A stretch of DNA of 64,000 nucleotides, from assembly GCF_023283765.1 (NCBI RefSeq), contig NZ_JAKILG010000003.1, positions 62,001-126,000 on the forward strand. The letters are read 5' to 3'. Below are positions 15,601 through 26,800 of the stretch, piece by piece (the first letter of the stretch is position 1; every line of letters begins with the position of its first letter). The notes under the pieces are model-generated. The model was not told where the DNA came from. It saw only the letters and a program-made list of their open reading frames with translations, and searched no databases. Source of the DNA: Shewanella profunda. GTDB lineage: Bacteria; Pseudomonadota; Gammaproteobacteria; Enterobacterales; Shewanellaceae. The position numbers and the translations under genes are program-made.

Positions 15601-18595
15601 GTTTGCGTTGGCTGCGCGCTGGCAGTGCTGTCATGGCTTGGGCTTTTTGTTGTATAGCATCAAGGCCTGCGAGCGGCGTATCTAGGATATGCTGATAGAT
15701 ATCGCGGCCACCGAGCGTTACTTGTTTTATTAAGTGTTTTTGCTCAGAAAGCGTTAAATCTTGTTCAAGCCTTTGCTGCAAATTGTATGCTTGCGTGGCA
15801 CTTTGGCTGAGCAGTAACTGCGAGCATTTACCTTGGCTAAACGTGGCAACGAGCGCGTGCTGCTGAGCTTGAGAAGAATGCTTGTTAAGTTGCGCTTGAT
15901 TTTTAAGCTGCACTTGGTTTTTAAGCTGCGCCTGATTTTTTAACTGCAGCAGGGCGCTTAAAATACTCGCCATACCCGCAGCGGCAAAGTTGTGGCCAAT
16001 GGTATCAGCAGCTTGGCTGCGCTGATTCACACTTGGCAGCAGGGTATTGAGTACCAGTTCTGAATCGGCACGTTGCTCAACCGCAATACTGGTTTCAATC
16101 AAGCTAATCTGGCTGCTATTCACCTTGGCTTGAGTTAACAAGTCATCACAAATACGCGCTGTGTTGCTGTGACCTTGCGGGTCAAACATAGCGCCAAACA
16201 CTTGGCCGCTGATATGACCATAACTGTCGCCATAGCTGTTGCTATTACTTTGGGCATCGTTATTGTGAACGGCTGCACTTGATTGTGTTGTTGTGAGCAC
16301 TAATGCGCCAGCACCTTCACCAACTTTCCAGCCTGTGTCAGTGGCATTAAATGCCACTGGCGATACGGCATTTTTGAGGATCACTTGCTCTAAACTGCCA
16401 CTTAAATCGACGGCGGCGATCACCACTGCATCTAAGGACTCTTGGGACAAGAGGTTCTCGGCCACATCGATACAGCGGGCGACCGATTGCTCGGCCGCCG
16501 AAATGGTAAAGGCTGGGCCGTTAAAGTCCCAAAGTGATGCGATACGTGACGCCATGATGTTGCCAATAAAACTGGTGTATTGGTTCAGTTTGGCGGCATC
16601 GAGCACACTGTCCATGGCGATTTTTTCAAGGGCGAGATACTCAGCTTGTGTGAGTGTTATTCCTTGTTTTTTAAGGCTGTCTGCCAGTTGAGTATGTAGA
16701 TTTACCCGGCCACGGAACTGATGCAATTCCAGTTCTGTTTCCATCGCCACTAATACAGCAACTTTGCCGCCGGGCTTTAGGTTTGCATCGCGGATCGCTT
16801 CATCGGCCACTTTGATCAGCAGCAGTTGCTGGGAGATCAGGCGATCGTCTTCATTGGGCGGCACTTTAAAGCGCAGGAAATCAAAATCGAACTGGTCGAT
16901 ATATGCGCCTTGCGGTACAGAAGGCAAGCCAAAGTTAGCTAAAATCTCAGGATGTTTATCTAAGCCTTTCCAGCGTTTAGCGGGCAGCGGGATAAAGGCA
17001 TCTTGCTTCGCGCTTATCCTGTTATCCAGTGCATTAATGGAGGATAAAGGCCCAAAGTGCGATGCTAAACCAATGATATTTAATGGCGTGTGCTGGTAAC
17101 TTACAGCGGCAGCGGGTTGTTCATTCTTTTTGTTTGTATTGGCAGCATAGGATTCCAGCAACAAATGCGCGTTACAGCCGCCAAAACCAAACACGGAAAC
17201 ACCCGCGTGGCGGCGGTCATTGCCGGCTTTATCGGGCCAAGCATGCAATTCTGTTGGCAGATTTTTAGCGCTAAACAAGCCCTTAGGCGAAGATATCGGC
17301 GCTGATAAGTTAATACTTGGCGGCAGTCGACCCGAGCGCATGGCAAAAATCATCTTCATGATCCCCGGCATGCCCGCGGCTGTGAGTAAATGGCCTAAGT
17401 TGGATTTTGCTGAACCGATCAGCGGCACAGCAGAGCCCGCAAGTTTGTCCTCGAAGAAACGTTCCATCGAAGCGAGTTCGACCTTATCGCCGAGTGGCGT
17501 GCCTGTGGCATGGCATTCAATTACTTCGATATTGGCGGGCAGTGTGTTTGCCGCACTATAGGCGCGCTCGAAGGCTTGCACTTGGCCCTTGCTGTTGGGG
17601 CTTAATACAAACTGGCCTTTACCGTCGTTCGACAAACCAATGCCGCTAACGACCGCATAGATGTTATCGCCATCGCGCTCAGCATCCTCCAAGCGTTTTA
17701 AGACTAACACCCCAGCGCCTTCTCCGGCGAATAAGCCTTTGCTGTTGCTATCAAAGGGCGCCGAAATACCATGATCTGGGTAGGCGTGGAAAATTGAGAA
17801 TCCCATGTTGATAAAGAAGGGATCTGCGCCCGATACCGCGCCCGCAAGCATCATATCGGCCTTGCCAGTTGTTAGGTAATCGCACGCGAGTTTGAGCGCA
17901 TAAACCGAGCTGGCGCAGGCGGCGTCCAGACTCAACTGGGTGCCACCCAAACCGAGTGCATCGCTGATCAGCTTTGAGGCTGTGTGAGCAACGGCGCCAT
18001 TGGCGACGTTTAATGCTTGGCTATTGGTATTGAGATCGTTAACTGGGTTGCCAAAATCAGCCAGCTGAAATGCGCTTTGGTTAAGTTTGTTTTGCAGCGC
18101 CTTTTCAACGGTTTGATGATACAGAGGCAAAAATAATTCGTTGGAGCGGGCCGTGGGGAACGACAAGGTTCCCATTACGATACCTGTGCGCGCCAGTACG
18201 GTATCGTTTGGGGCAATACCTGCGTCTTGAAGGGCTTTACGACTGCAATCGAGTGCCCATAAAAAGCTTTCATCTAAACCGTCAAAGGCGGACTCAGGCA
18301 GTTGATAGCCCTTGGCATCAAACTGGAAGTGTTGGATGTAGCCGCCCTTATCACAGTAAAAACGGTCAGATTGCCCCTGAACACCTTGGTAATCGGTGGG
18401 ATTGGCATTGAGCTTCTCGCGGCTAATTTGGGTGCGAGAGTCTTTTTTATCTAGCAGGTTTTGCCAGAAAGTTTGCGGATTATCGGCGTCAGGATATTGA
18501 GTCGCGAGACCGACGATCGCAATTTTTGACGCACTTTTTGACGCAATCATAGGCACGGTAGTTTTATCAATAGTAGGGGAATACTGAGAACTCAC
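12665..18595 (-). CDS. pfaC: PfaC, PUFA synthase KS / chain-length-factor / dehydratase subunit
   Basis: This 1976-residue multidomain subunit has four parts in order. KS (about residues 25-480) has active Cys227 in DAACASS, HATGTPLGD and NLGHLLTAAG. A second KS-like domain (about 505-960) has Gln703 where Cys is expected (AAEQSVAR), marking a chain-length-factor-like partner. Two FabA-type dehydratases follow: DH1 (about 1190-1490; HFKGDQVMAG, His1428) and DH2 (about 1560-1970; HFHQDPVMPG, His1872). It condenses malonyl units and dehydrates or isomerises to give the cis double bonds. The GTG start at 18595 has AAGGAG before it and overlaps the pfaB stop as GTGA. A Gln/Lys/Asn linker repeat lies around residues 880-905. 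Confidence 0.97.
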   Translation of the reverse strand: MSSQYSPTIDKTTVPMIASKSASKIAIVGLATQYPDADNPQTFWQNLLDKKDSRTQISREKLNANPTDYQGVQGQSDRFYCDKGGYIQHFQFDAKGYQLPESAFDGLDESFLWALDCSRKALQDAGIAPNDTVLARTGIVMGTLSFPTARSNELFLPLYHQTVEKALQNKLNQSAFQLADFGNPVNDLNTNSQALNVANGAVAHTASKLISDALGLGGTQLSLDAACASSVYALKLACDYLTTGKADMMLAGAVSGADPFFINMGFSIFHAYPDHGISAPFDSNSKGLFAGEGAGVLVLKRLEDAERDGDNIYAVVSGIGLSNDGKGQFVLSPNSKGQVQAFERAYSAANTLPANIEVIECHATGTPLGDKVELASMERFFEDKLAGSAVPLIGSAKSNLGHLLTAAGMPGIMKMIFAMRSGRLPPSINLSAPISSPKGLFSAKNLPTELHAWPDKAGNDRRHAGVSVFGFGGCNAHLLLESYAANTNKKNEQPAAAVSYQHTPLNIIGLASHFGPLSSINALDNRISAKQDAFIPLPAKRWKGLDKHPEILANFGLPSVPQGAYIDQFDFDFLRFKVPPNEDDRLISQQLLLIKVADEAIRDANLKPGGKVAVLVAMETELELHQFRGRVNLHTQLADSLKKQGITLTQAEYLALEKIAMDSVLDAAKLNQYTSFIGNIMASRIASLWDFNGPAFTISAAEQSVARCIDVAENLLSQESLDAVVIAAVDLSGSLEQVILKNAVSPVAFNATDTGWKVGEGAGALVLTTTQSSAAVHNNDAQSNSNSYGDSYGHISGQVFGAMFDPQGHSNTARICDDLLTQAKVNSSQISLIETSIAVEQRADSELVLNTLLPSVNQRSQAADTIGHNFAAAGMASILSALLQLKNQAQLKNQVQLKNQAQLNKHSSQAQQHALVATFSQGKCSQLLLSQSATQAYNLQQRLEQDLTLSEQKHLIKQVTLGGRDIYQHILDTPLAGLDAIQQKAQAMTALPARSQRKHLAQIASKDTNSFATSSPTTAQQKETLSSMPINALSTNKNATQAELKDAAFLSNQQLAREAHLAFLQSRAEGLKLADALMKAQLASELAVNGQAAPVQQQAIVQASATAVLPHPVLYPNHAKVPEYTPPTPISKPCIWDYADLVEYAEGDIANVFGPDYAIIDSYSRRVRLPTTDYLLVSRVTKLNAQMNQYQPCTMTTEYDIPVDAPYLVDGQIPWAVAVESGQCDLMLISYLGIDFENKGERVYRLLDCTLTFLGDLPRGGDTLRYDISINHFARNGDTLLFFFSYECFVGDKLILKMDGGCAGFFTDKELADGKGVIRTEAEIKTRNLVLNNPNKPRFNPLLNCAQNQFDYSQIHKLLSADIGGCFGGAHAAHQAQYGLQPSLCFASEKFLMIEQVSNLEVHGGAWGLGSVQGHKQLEADHWYFPCHFKGDQVMAGSLMAEGCGQLLQFFMLHIGMHASTEEGGVKNGRFQPLENASQKVRCRGQVLPQSGLLTYRMEITEIGMSPRPYAKANIDILLNGKVVVDFQNLGVMIKEEAECTRYLADNDTSTAENVASSAPLMAQFPDLTAPTNKGVVPLQHVPAPIAPAGSKYANRVPDTLPFTPYHMFEFATGDIENCFGPDFSIYRGLIPPRTPCGDLQLTTRVVAIDGKRGELKKPSSCIAEYEVPANAWYYDKNSHHAVMPYSVLMEISLQPNGFISGYMGTTLGFPGQELFFRNLDGNGKLLRHVDLRGKTIVNDSRLLSTVIAGSNIIQNFSFELSCDGEPFYQGKAVFGYFKGDALKNQLGIDNGKTTQPWHVQNGIAADSQINLLDKQHRSFNAPQGKPHYRLAGGQLNFIDKAEIVKAGGKAGLGYLYAERTIDPSDWFFQFHFHQDPVMPGSLGVEAIIELMQTYAIDQDLGAGFNNPKFGQILSDIKWKYRGQINPLNKQMSLDVHITSVTDDNGRRIIMGDANLSKDGLRIYEVKDIAICIEEA
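15883..15955. repeat. In-frame 18-bp tandem repeat inside pfaC
   Basis: About four copies of an 18-bp unit of the form TTTTAAGCTGCGCTTGAT encode QLKNQA-type hexapeptides in the region after the second ketosynthase-like domain. The unit length keeps the frame, so copy number could vary without breaking the gene. Confidence 0.8.
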
Positions 18596-20892
18596 AGGGG
18601 TTCTCCTTCTGGTAATACTGCTGATGATAAAGGGGCTGCGTTAGCACTTAATGGCTTAATGAGCGGCGCGAGCGACAGCGGCACTCTGTGGCTTATCAGC
18701 TGAGCTAAGCACTTGAGTAAGCTGGTAATCGCATCGGCACCCTTGGCATTGCAAGCAATGGCGACGGTTGCCTCGTTCGCCGTGCTTTGGCCTGCATGGG
18801 CGTGGCTTATTTTATCTATGAGTGTGCTGGTTTGCCTATCGGCGCCCACTTCGACAAACAGTCTTGCGCCTTGCTCAGTGGCATTTTGAATGAGCGCACT
18901 AAAGTCGAGTGGCGAACAAAAGGTATCGGCAATCGCGCGGCCAATGCTGTGGCTATCCACGGTTACTGGCGCAGTTTGCGCTGCGCTGATAAAGCGAATA
19001 GGCAGATCTTGCGCCGCCGCTTTCAGCGCCACAGGTTTTAGCGCTTGAGTATAGAAATCTTGTACTTGTCCACGGACTAACATGGCTGGCGCGGTATGCA
19101 TTGCCGTGACGCGATTGGCGGCAATCCCGCGTTTGCCTAATGTGGCAAGCAGGGCTTTACAGCTTGTTTCGCAGCCAGCAATAACGCAAGTATCACCTTG
19201 AATGATGGCTAAGTAAGCGCGAGGGAACTCTGGCAGTAATGCTTTGATTTCATTGCTGTCGGCGCGCACCACAAAGCTGTTCCACACTATGGATTCATTA
19301 TCCTTAAGCTGCCATGCTCGGCGCACGGCAGTTAGCTCGCCAGAAATGGCATGGTTGAAAATATCGCTATTTTCTGTGGCCTTGATCATAGCATGGGGTG
19401 TTTGCCACACATCTAGGCTGGCCCACATGGCGGCTTCGCCCATTGAGTAACCCAGCGCCATTTTTGGCTTAATATTAAAGACTTGGGTTAAAAGCTTAGT
19501 GAATAGGTAGCTGGCGCCCACGCCACTAATCGCTTGTTGGCTTAAGCTCATGCTTGCTGCGTTTTTTACATCTGCCGCATAAATCTGCGGTGATTGCAGC
19601 ATGGCGCTTAAATCACCTTCATGCTCCAGTTGGTGATACAGCGCGGGGAAATACTCATGCAAGTTATTGAACATATTGGCGTAAACCGTGCCAACGCCGG
19701 GATATACAAAGGTCAGCCCCGTATCTCCTAGCGGCTTAGCGGTGAAACAGCTACCCGCTGGCGTCTTAAAGTGTTGACCATGATGACGCACTGCATCACT
19801 TTCAAGCGCCGTAAGCATAGCTTTGGCTTCAAGTTTGAGGTCGTCAATCGATGCCGCCATCAAGACTAATGCCAGTGTTGCGTTGGCATCATAGCGTTCA
19901 AACCAAGGTTTGAGATATTCCGCGTGAAAGCCTACGCTATTTTCCAGAGTGTTAACTAGTTGCAATACTTGCGCGATGAGTGAATCAATATTGTCAGCAC
20001 TTATCGGCACAAACAGCCGGTTTTCATCAACAAGAGCTTTGGGCGCGATAACTTGTGTGCCTTGGGTCAGCACAATACTTTGGCTTAGATTTCGAGACTC
20101 ACCCGCTTGATTTGATGTTTTTGCGACAAGATTTAGGCACAACACCCGTGCTTGATGTTGGCTGTTAAACCAATAGCCCGTTTGATGATTTTCCCCTTCT
20201 TTACCATGAAGCGGCGCTTGTGTTCGCGCAGCGAGGGCGGTTACGCCTTGGCGCAGCGCAACAAATGCCTCGTTGAGTGTGTTGGCGACTCGCTGATGTT
20301 GAACGGCTTGTGCTGGGCTGCGCTTTGCCGCTACTAACGCCGTATTAGCAACAGTCGCCGCATTTGCAACACCTGTTGCCTCATTACCAGCGGCAAAGCC
20401 AGCAATAAACGCGTGGGCGTGTAGGCGCAGTTTGGCGGCGCGTAAACCATCGAGCAAATACAGGGACTGGGGCAGATTGCCATCATTGAATATCAGTTCA
20501 ACGAGCTTGCCTTGCTCAATGGCTGTCACTGTTTGGCCTAATAACGCAGTGAGCGAGCTTTGTTCATGCACTGACGGCTCATGCACTGACGGTTCATGCA
20601 TTTTCGACTCGAGCACAGTCGGTCCATGCACAGTCGGTTCATGTGCTGTCGATTGGTTGGCATCGGCAGCGCAAATCTGAACTCTTTCACGTTCAGTAAA
20701 CGTGCCTAATACTTGGGCTGAGTGAGAGTCAAGGTTGACCGTATCGCCAAGCAATACTGCTATACGCAGTGGCTTGGCAAGCTTTTCAGTAATAGCCGTG
20801 TCTGCAGTAGCTGTGTCAGTAATAGCCGTGTCAGCTATCGACGTTTCAGTTTGGCCGCTATGTGTAGTTGCTAAAGGGTGGGCTAAGTTCAC
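18592..20892 (-). CDS. pfaB: PfaB, acyltransferase-containing subunit of the PUFA synthase
   Basis: This 766-residue protein carries a malonyl/acyltransferase domain in its second half (about residues 380-720), with the nucleophile elbow GYSMGEA at Ser483. A KS-like N-terminal region is eroded. The first 130 residues are low complexity: an Ala/Thr/Asp repeat (about 18-37) and a His-Glu-Pro repeat (about 80-115). PfaB is the subunit that most influences the final product in known systems (EPA or DHA). The GTG start at 20892 overlaps the pfaA stop by four bases and the gene ends in a GTGA overlap with pfaC, so translation is coupled on both sides. Confidence 0.95.
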   Translation of the reverse strand: MNLAHPLATTHSGQTETSIADTAITDTATADTAITEKLAKPLRIAVLLGDTVNLDSHSAQVLGTFTERERVQICAADANQSTAHEPTVHGPTVLESKMHEPSVHEPSVHEQSSLTALLGQTVTAIEQGKLVELIFNDGNLPQSLYLLDGLRAAKLRLHAHAFIAGFAAGNEATGVANAATVANTALVAAKRSPAQAVQHQRVANTLNEAFVALRQGVTALAARTQAPLHGKEGENHQTGYWFNSQHQARVLCLNLVAKTSNQAGESRNLSQSIVLTQGTQVIAPKALVDENRLFVPISADNIDSLIAQVLQLVNTLENSVGFHAEYLKPWFERYDANATLALVLMAASIDDLKLEAKAMLTALESDAVRHHGQHFKTPAGSCFTAKPLGDTGLTFVYPGVGTVYANMFNNLHEYFPALYHQLEHEGDLSAMLQSPQIYAADVKNAASMSLSQQAISGVGASYLFTKLLTQVFNIKPKMALGYSMGEAAMWASLDVWQTPHAMIKATENSDIFNHAISGELTAVRRAWQLKDNESIVWNSFVVRADSNEIKALLPEFPRAYLAIIQGDTCVIAGCETSCKALLATLGKRGIAANRVTAMHTAPAMLVRGQVQDFYTQALKPVALKAAAQDLPIRFISAAQTAPVTVDSHSIGRAIADTFCSPLDFSALIQNATEQGARLFVEVGADRQTSTLIDKISHAHAGQSTANEATVAIACNAKGADAITSLLKCLAQLISHRVPLSLAPLIKPLSANAAPLSSAVLPEGEPL
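20560..20660. repeat. Minisatellite-like repeat in pfaB
   Basis: Imperfect copies of a roughly 15-bp unit (CATGCACTGACGGCT and variants with CAGTCGGT) encode repeated HEPSV-like pentapeptides. A second short repeat (about 20795-20850, units around GTAATAGCCGTGTCT) encodes the Ala/Thr/Asp stretch near the N-terminus. Both lie outside the catalytic domain. Confidence 0.75.
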
Positions 20893-23800
20893 TCGACTTT
20901 TGCCTCCACGCTTTCAATGGCTTTATTCGCAACTTTATTGGCTAAGAATGCACCGTTAAGGTTTTTGCTGATGGTGACTTTGGCGTTGTTCATCTCGCAG
21001 CTTAAGCGGCCATCTTGATGATACAGCGTGATATTGGCTTCAAGGGCACGGCCAGAGTGTTTCACCACCTCGAGCACTAAATGACCTTTATCGCCAAAGG
21101 CAAACGGCGCATGGGAGATAAACTCACCAATGCTTGATGGCAAACTCGCCGCGCCATATTTGAGTCTCGCCCACACCAGCATCGCCTGTAGCAACAAATC
21201 TTCCGCAAAAGCTTGTGAGCCTTTAGGCGTGAAATTGGGCACAAAACTCCCGCAGTCCGCTAACGCAACATGGGGAATACTCACCTTGGCGACTAAGCTC
21301 GCATCGTCAAACTTCAACACCGACTCAATACCTTGCAGTCTCGGGCCGTGGAAAAGCGTGCCGTCGCTGTAAAGGCTGCTCGCGGTTGTGATGGCAGAAA
21401 GTCCCGCCAAGCTTTGCGCGTCAAAGGCTGTTGCTTTGCTGTTAGTGGCTAAGTAATCGTTAGCCGCGTCATCAACAGCATCATCAACGACTAGGATGGC
21501 CTGATATTGCGGACGACCTTCAAAGCTGATTAAGGCACTGAATTGTCCACTCAAGCACTCGTCTGTGTCTTTCGCGGCGTTATCCGTTAACGCCATCGGT
21601 GCAAGCTCAAGTTCTAGCGTGATGGGGGCTGCACTTTCTAACACTCCATTTTGTAACACGGCAGTGTCGAAAATAATGCCCTTCAACAGCTTGTAGCTTT
21701 GCACTTTGACAGGCTGCTTGAGTAGCTCAAAGGCGGCTTCCCGCATCCACTGAATCGCGCACACAGTCGGTAATACTGGGTTACCGTTAATGCAATGATC
21801 TTCAATAAAGATCATTGCCTTAGGGTCCAGTGTGCGCTGCAGTGTTACCGCGCTCAGTTTTACTGAGCTTATATTTACTGCGTTTGGATTTACTGCAATT
21901 GGATTCAATGCGTTAGGCAAAGCATGCGGACCCGACGAGTCAGTGGTCAGATCCGCTTTAGGCTTTTTTAGATTGCTACCTTCAGTTTCTTGCACTTCGT
22001 TAGGCGTGTCGTCATGGGTTGCGCTGCCTTGCATATCAGTGCCTACCAGCAATTGTGCGCCTGTGTTGCTCAGTAATTGGCGAGCAAATAACTCAGCGCC
22101 CGCCTTTAACGGGATCACATAAACCCCGCGGTCCATAAACATCTTTTTCAACGCAGGATTGACCATGCCGCCGTCCCACGGCCCCCAATCGAAGCTCATC
22201 ACTTTGGCATTTGGCAGTTGCTGCGCCAGTTGCAGTGCGGCTTTGTTGAGTATGTCGTTGGACATGGCGTAATCGCTTTGGCCGGTATTGCCGTAAAAAC
22301 CCGCCGCCGAAGAGAATAGGGCAATCAGTTTTAATTTATCTAAATCCAGTGCGGCAAGTAGATTGCTTATACCTGTGACCTTAGTGCCATAAACCCGTGC
22401 CAACTCATCTAAGGTTTTGTCTTGGATGTGTTTATCGGCGAGTACGCCCGCACCATGTATGATGCCAGCAATAGGCGATAACTCGGTGATCGGCACTATA
22501 GTGCTGGCGATCGCATCTGGATTGTTTACATCGAGACTTAAGTACTCGGCGCTCGCGCCTACCGCGGTAAATGCTTCTAGTGCGGCTGCAATTTCTAGGC
22601 TGCTTTGAACTGGCCATACTAAGGCATCCACTTGTTTTGGCGTGGGTTTCTCGCCCAAGCTTTGAATGTAGGCAATAGCTGCGGCTTTAAGTTCACTGTT
22701 ATTTTTACCCTGTGCCCAAGCGGGAATGGCTTGTTGGCTGCTTCTGCCAGCAAGGATAAAGTGCGCCTTGCTGCGTTTTGCGAGACTCAAGGCACATTCA
22801 AAGGTCACGCCTTTTGCGCCGCCAGTCACCAGAATTTTATCTGCACTCGTTAAGTTAGCTGCGCTGTGGCGAGTATCAGCCTTGCCAGCAACTAAGGTCA
22901 CGCGCTCAAGTGCTTGGGCTGCGCCTTGGCTAACACCGACTTCTAATAAGTTATCGGTTGCAAAGAGCTCAGCGATCACCGCATTGGCCAGTTGCTTGGC
23001 ATCAAGTGCTGGCGCGATATCTAAGGCGCGGCAATGCACGCTTGGCCACTCGTGACTCAAGGTTTTAGTCAGACCTGCCAATGCCGCTTGGTTTAACTCG
23101 CTGCGGGCAATTTGGCTGTGGTTAAGATAACCAAAACCACCGTCGATACGACTGACGCTGATAAAGCTGCTGCTAGTATTGGCGGCTGTTGCTGTCAGCA
23201 GCGGCTGTAAGTGCTTGGCGAACAAGAACGCTTGCTCGACCGACACTTTGGCGGCATTCGACAGCACTAAACCTTTAGTATCTGCTGAGGTTTTATGTTG
23301 TGGTTGCAGATGAATAAAGCCTGCAACCTGACCTAAGCTTTTGATCTCATTAATTACTGCACCAATGCTGACATCGTCAATCGCCGCCAAGGTGAAGCTG
23401 GCAATGTGGCTATTGAGCGGTGATGCACTGGCCACAAAGCTTTCAGGCGAGCGCACAACCGCAACCGTTAGACCTTTTGCATGCAATTTTTCGGCAAGTA
23501 CGCCAGCATTGTGACCATCATCGCTAATGATAATGCAGGCATCCTTAGCAAAAACGCGTGGCAGAGCTTGTTGCGCTGCCTTTTGCGGCTCACGTTGCGC
23601 TGATAGTTGCGACTCACGTTGCGTTAATTCAGCCGCCGCTGGCAACTTTTTTAGCACCACCTCACTGTGTGGTGGTAAATCATGTGGTGGCAAATTATGG
23701 GGTGGCAAGTCGATAGCAGGTTCAGTAGCGATCGCTCCGCTGACCCCATTTGCCGCTGCATTCTGGTTTTGGCCTAGCTTACTTTGCCCTAAATCTTGAG

Positions 23801-26800
23801 AAAAGAGCATAACGATTTCACCTAAGGTGCGACACTCGGCCAGATCTTCAGGATTGAGTTCAGGCAAGCCCGGTAGCTCGTCTTGCACTGTGCCTAAAAT
23901 TTCAACGCGCTTGATGGAATCGATACCTAAATCGGCTTCCATATCCATGCTCAGTTCTAGCATTTCAGTGGGGTAGCCAGTCTTGTCGGCCACTACTGAC
24001 ATCATCGTTTGTTGGACTTTTTCAGCGCTTAAACCGTTAGTGGCAGGTGCGGCTGTTGCCACATGATTTACCACATGAGTTACTACATTTGCTGCTGCAA
24101 TAGGCGCTGCGATAATTGAACCTGCTGCTGGTAGCTTAGAGTTCATGTAGCCAACGATTTCACCTAGGGTGCGACACTCGGCCAGATCTTCAGGATTCAG
24201 CTCAGGTAAATCTGGCAGTTCGTCTTGTACTGTACCTAGGATTTCAACACGCTTAATCGAATCGATACCTAGATCGGCTTCCATATCCATGCTCAGTTCC
24301 AGCATTTCAGTGGGGTAGCCTGTCTTGTCGGCCACCACAGCCATCATGGTTTGTTGAACAAGTGCAGCACTTAAGCCGTTATTTGTTGTAGCAGTAACAG
24401 TGACTGGCGTTGCCGTTGGAGCGGATACCGAGCCAGCCGCAGGCAGTTTGTCATTTTGTGTAAGCTTACTTTGCCCTATTTTTTTCGAAAAGAGTGCAAC
24501 GATTTCACCTAAGGTGCGACACTCGGCCAGATCTTCAGGATTCAGCTCAGGTAAACCCGGTAGCTCATCTTGCACTGTGCCTAAGATTTCAACGCGCTTG
24601 ATGGAATCGATACCTAGATCGGCTTCCATATCCATGCCAAGTTCCAGCATTTCAGTGGGGTAGCCTGTCTTGTCGGCCACCACAGCCATCATAGTCTGTT
24701 GAACAAGTGCAGCGCTTAAACCGCTGGCGGCAGGCGCGGCAGTTGTCACATGAGTTGCTACGGTAACTGATCCCGCAGCTGGCAGTTTGCTGTTCATGTA
24801 GTTAACGATTTCACCTAAGGTACGACACTCGGCCAAATCTTCTGGGCTGAGCTCAGGTAAACCCGGCAGCTCGTCTTGCACTGTACCTAAGATTTCAACG
24901 CGCTTAATGGAATCTATACCTAGATCGGCTTCCATATCCATGCTGAGCTCCAGCATTTCAGTGGGATAGCCCGTCTTGTCGGCCACCACAGCCATCATAG
25001 TTTGTTGAACAAGTGCAGCACTTAAGCCGTTATTTGTTGCAACTGTGACTGACGTTGCTATTGGAGCTGAAACCGAGCCCACTGCTGGCAGTTTAGAGTT
25101 CATGTAGTCAACGATTTCACCTAAGGTACGACATTCGGCCAGATCTTCTGGGCTGAGCTCAGGTAAGCCCGGCAGTTCGTCTTGCACTGTGCCTAAAATT
25201 TCAACGCGCTTAATCGAATCTATACCTAAATCGGCTTCCATATCCATGCCAAGCTCTAGCATTTCAGTGGGATAGCCTGTTTTATCGGCCACCACAGCCA
25301 TCATGGTTTGTTGCACTAACGCTGCACTTAAGCCGCTCGTTGCTGGTGCCACAGGTGTCATCTCTGGCATAACTAAAGCAGGCATGACTAATGCAGGAGC
25401 GGCAGGAGCTGCTGGCGTAACTTGTACAGTCACAGTAGGTGCATAAGCAACGGGAGCCGTTTGCACAACTGGCGTAACAGGTGTGCTAACCGCGGGTCTC
25501 GTCGCAACAGCTTGAGCCGCTACTGGTGCGGCATTGTGTGGCATTGTCGTTGCCGCAACAGGTGCTGGAGCAACAGGTGCAGGAGCCGGCGCAGTTGCTC
25601 GTGGCTGACTTGCAACCGCTGGGGTAAAGTTAATCGGCGCATTGTTTAACATCGCCAAGGCTGCTTGGCTGCTACTGCTTTGTAGCTGCATAAATTCGGC
25701 GTGGCTTTGCAGGGTTTGCGCTTGATGCTGGTGGAACATCTCCATCGAGCGTTGCAGGCTTTCAGGGATTGCAATGCCAAGGCTTGCCATCTTGGCTTGT
25801 TCTGTCATCAGTGTCGTGAAGGTATCGCCATATTGCTGCGGGATAGCTAAAAACTGTTGATGTAATTGCGCCGCTTGAGATTGTGCGCTGAAAAATGCCG
25901 TTAACGCATCGCCGCTGACGCTTGCTGTACTTGGGCTCAACTGCGCCGTCGCTTGTTGCTGGTGATTGCTTAAGCCTTGCGCAACACTTGGGGATTTTTG
26001 TTTCATTTCAACAGTTGCCACTTGATTCGTTTCCACTTCTATTATTTTTTCAACAACTTTTTCGACAACCGTTTCAACGATGCGATCCACATATTGCACT
26101 TGGCTAGTCACGCTGCCTGTGGCGAGGGATTTCGCCATCTTAGCTTTGGTTGCAGCACTAATATGGTTAGTGGCTGTGAGTTTGATGTTCATCGCTGATG
26201 GCGCTTCACGTTCGGCAATTTCTTGTGACGTGACGGCTTGATAGGGGTCAACCTCAGTTAACGCCACACCGGCTACCGCGAGTTGTACTGCAGCTAAGCG
26301 TAATTGGCTGTCACTATCGCCCTTAGGATTCGGGTTCATGCTGACAAGGCAAAGCTCATTTAAGTGTTCACCTAAGGTATTTTCAACTAACTTTTGCAGT
26401 ATGTTCTTAGGGCCAAACTCAACAAAAACACGGACGCCAGCGTCATACATGGCCTGCAGTTGTTCGCTAAAGCGAACCGATTGCAGCATGTGTTGTTTAA
26501 ATTCTGCTTTAATCGCTTTGCCATCACTTGGGTGTAATTGACCTGTGCTGTTGGCATAAAGCATCACTTTTGGCGCGCTAAATTTTGCTTTATCAATGGC
26601 TTTGGCAAAGGGTTTTTGTGCGTGTCCAACCAATGGGGTATGGAACGCGCCTGAGACAGGCAGGGCAATCGCTTTAAAGCCCTGTTCGCTAATGGCTTTC
26701 GCGGCCAGTTGAGTTTGCTCTGTGCTACCTGCGATGACTAATTGCGTCGGCGCGTTGTAGTTGGCAATTTTAACGCCATCAAACTGGGCTAAACAGCGAT

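Noticed and set aside
23811..25334. CRISPR or transposon-like repeat array
   Set aside because: The repeats are 225-nt in-frame ACP-coding units, fully explained by the PfaA protein.
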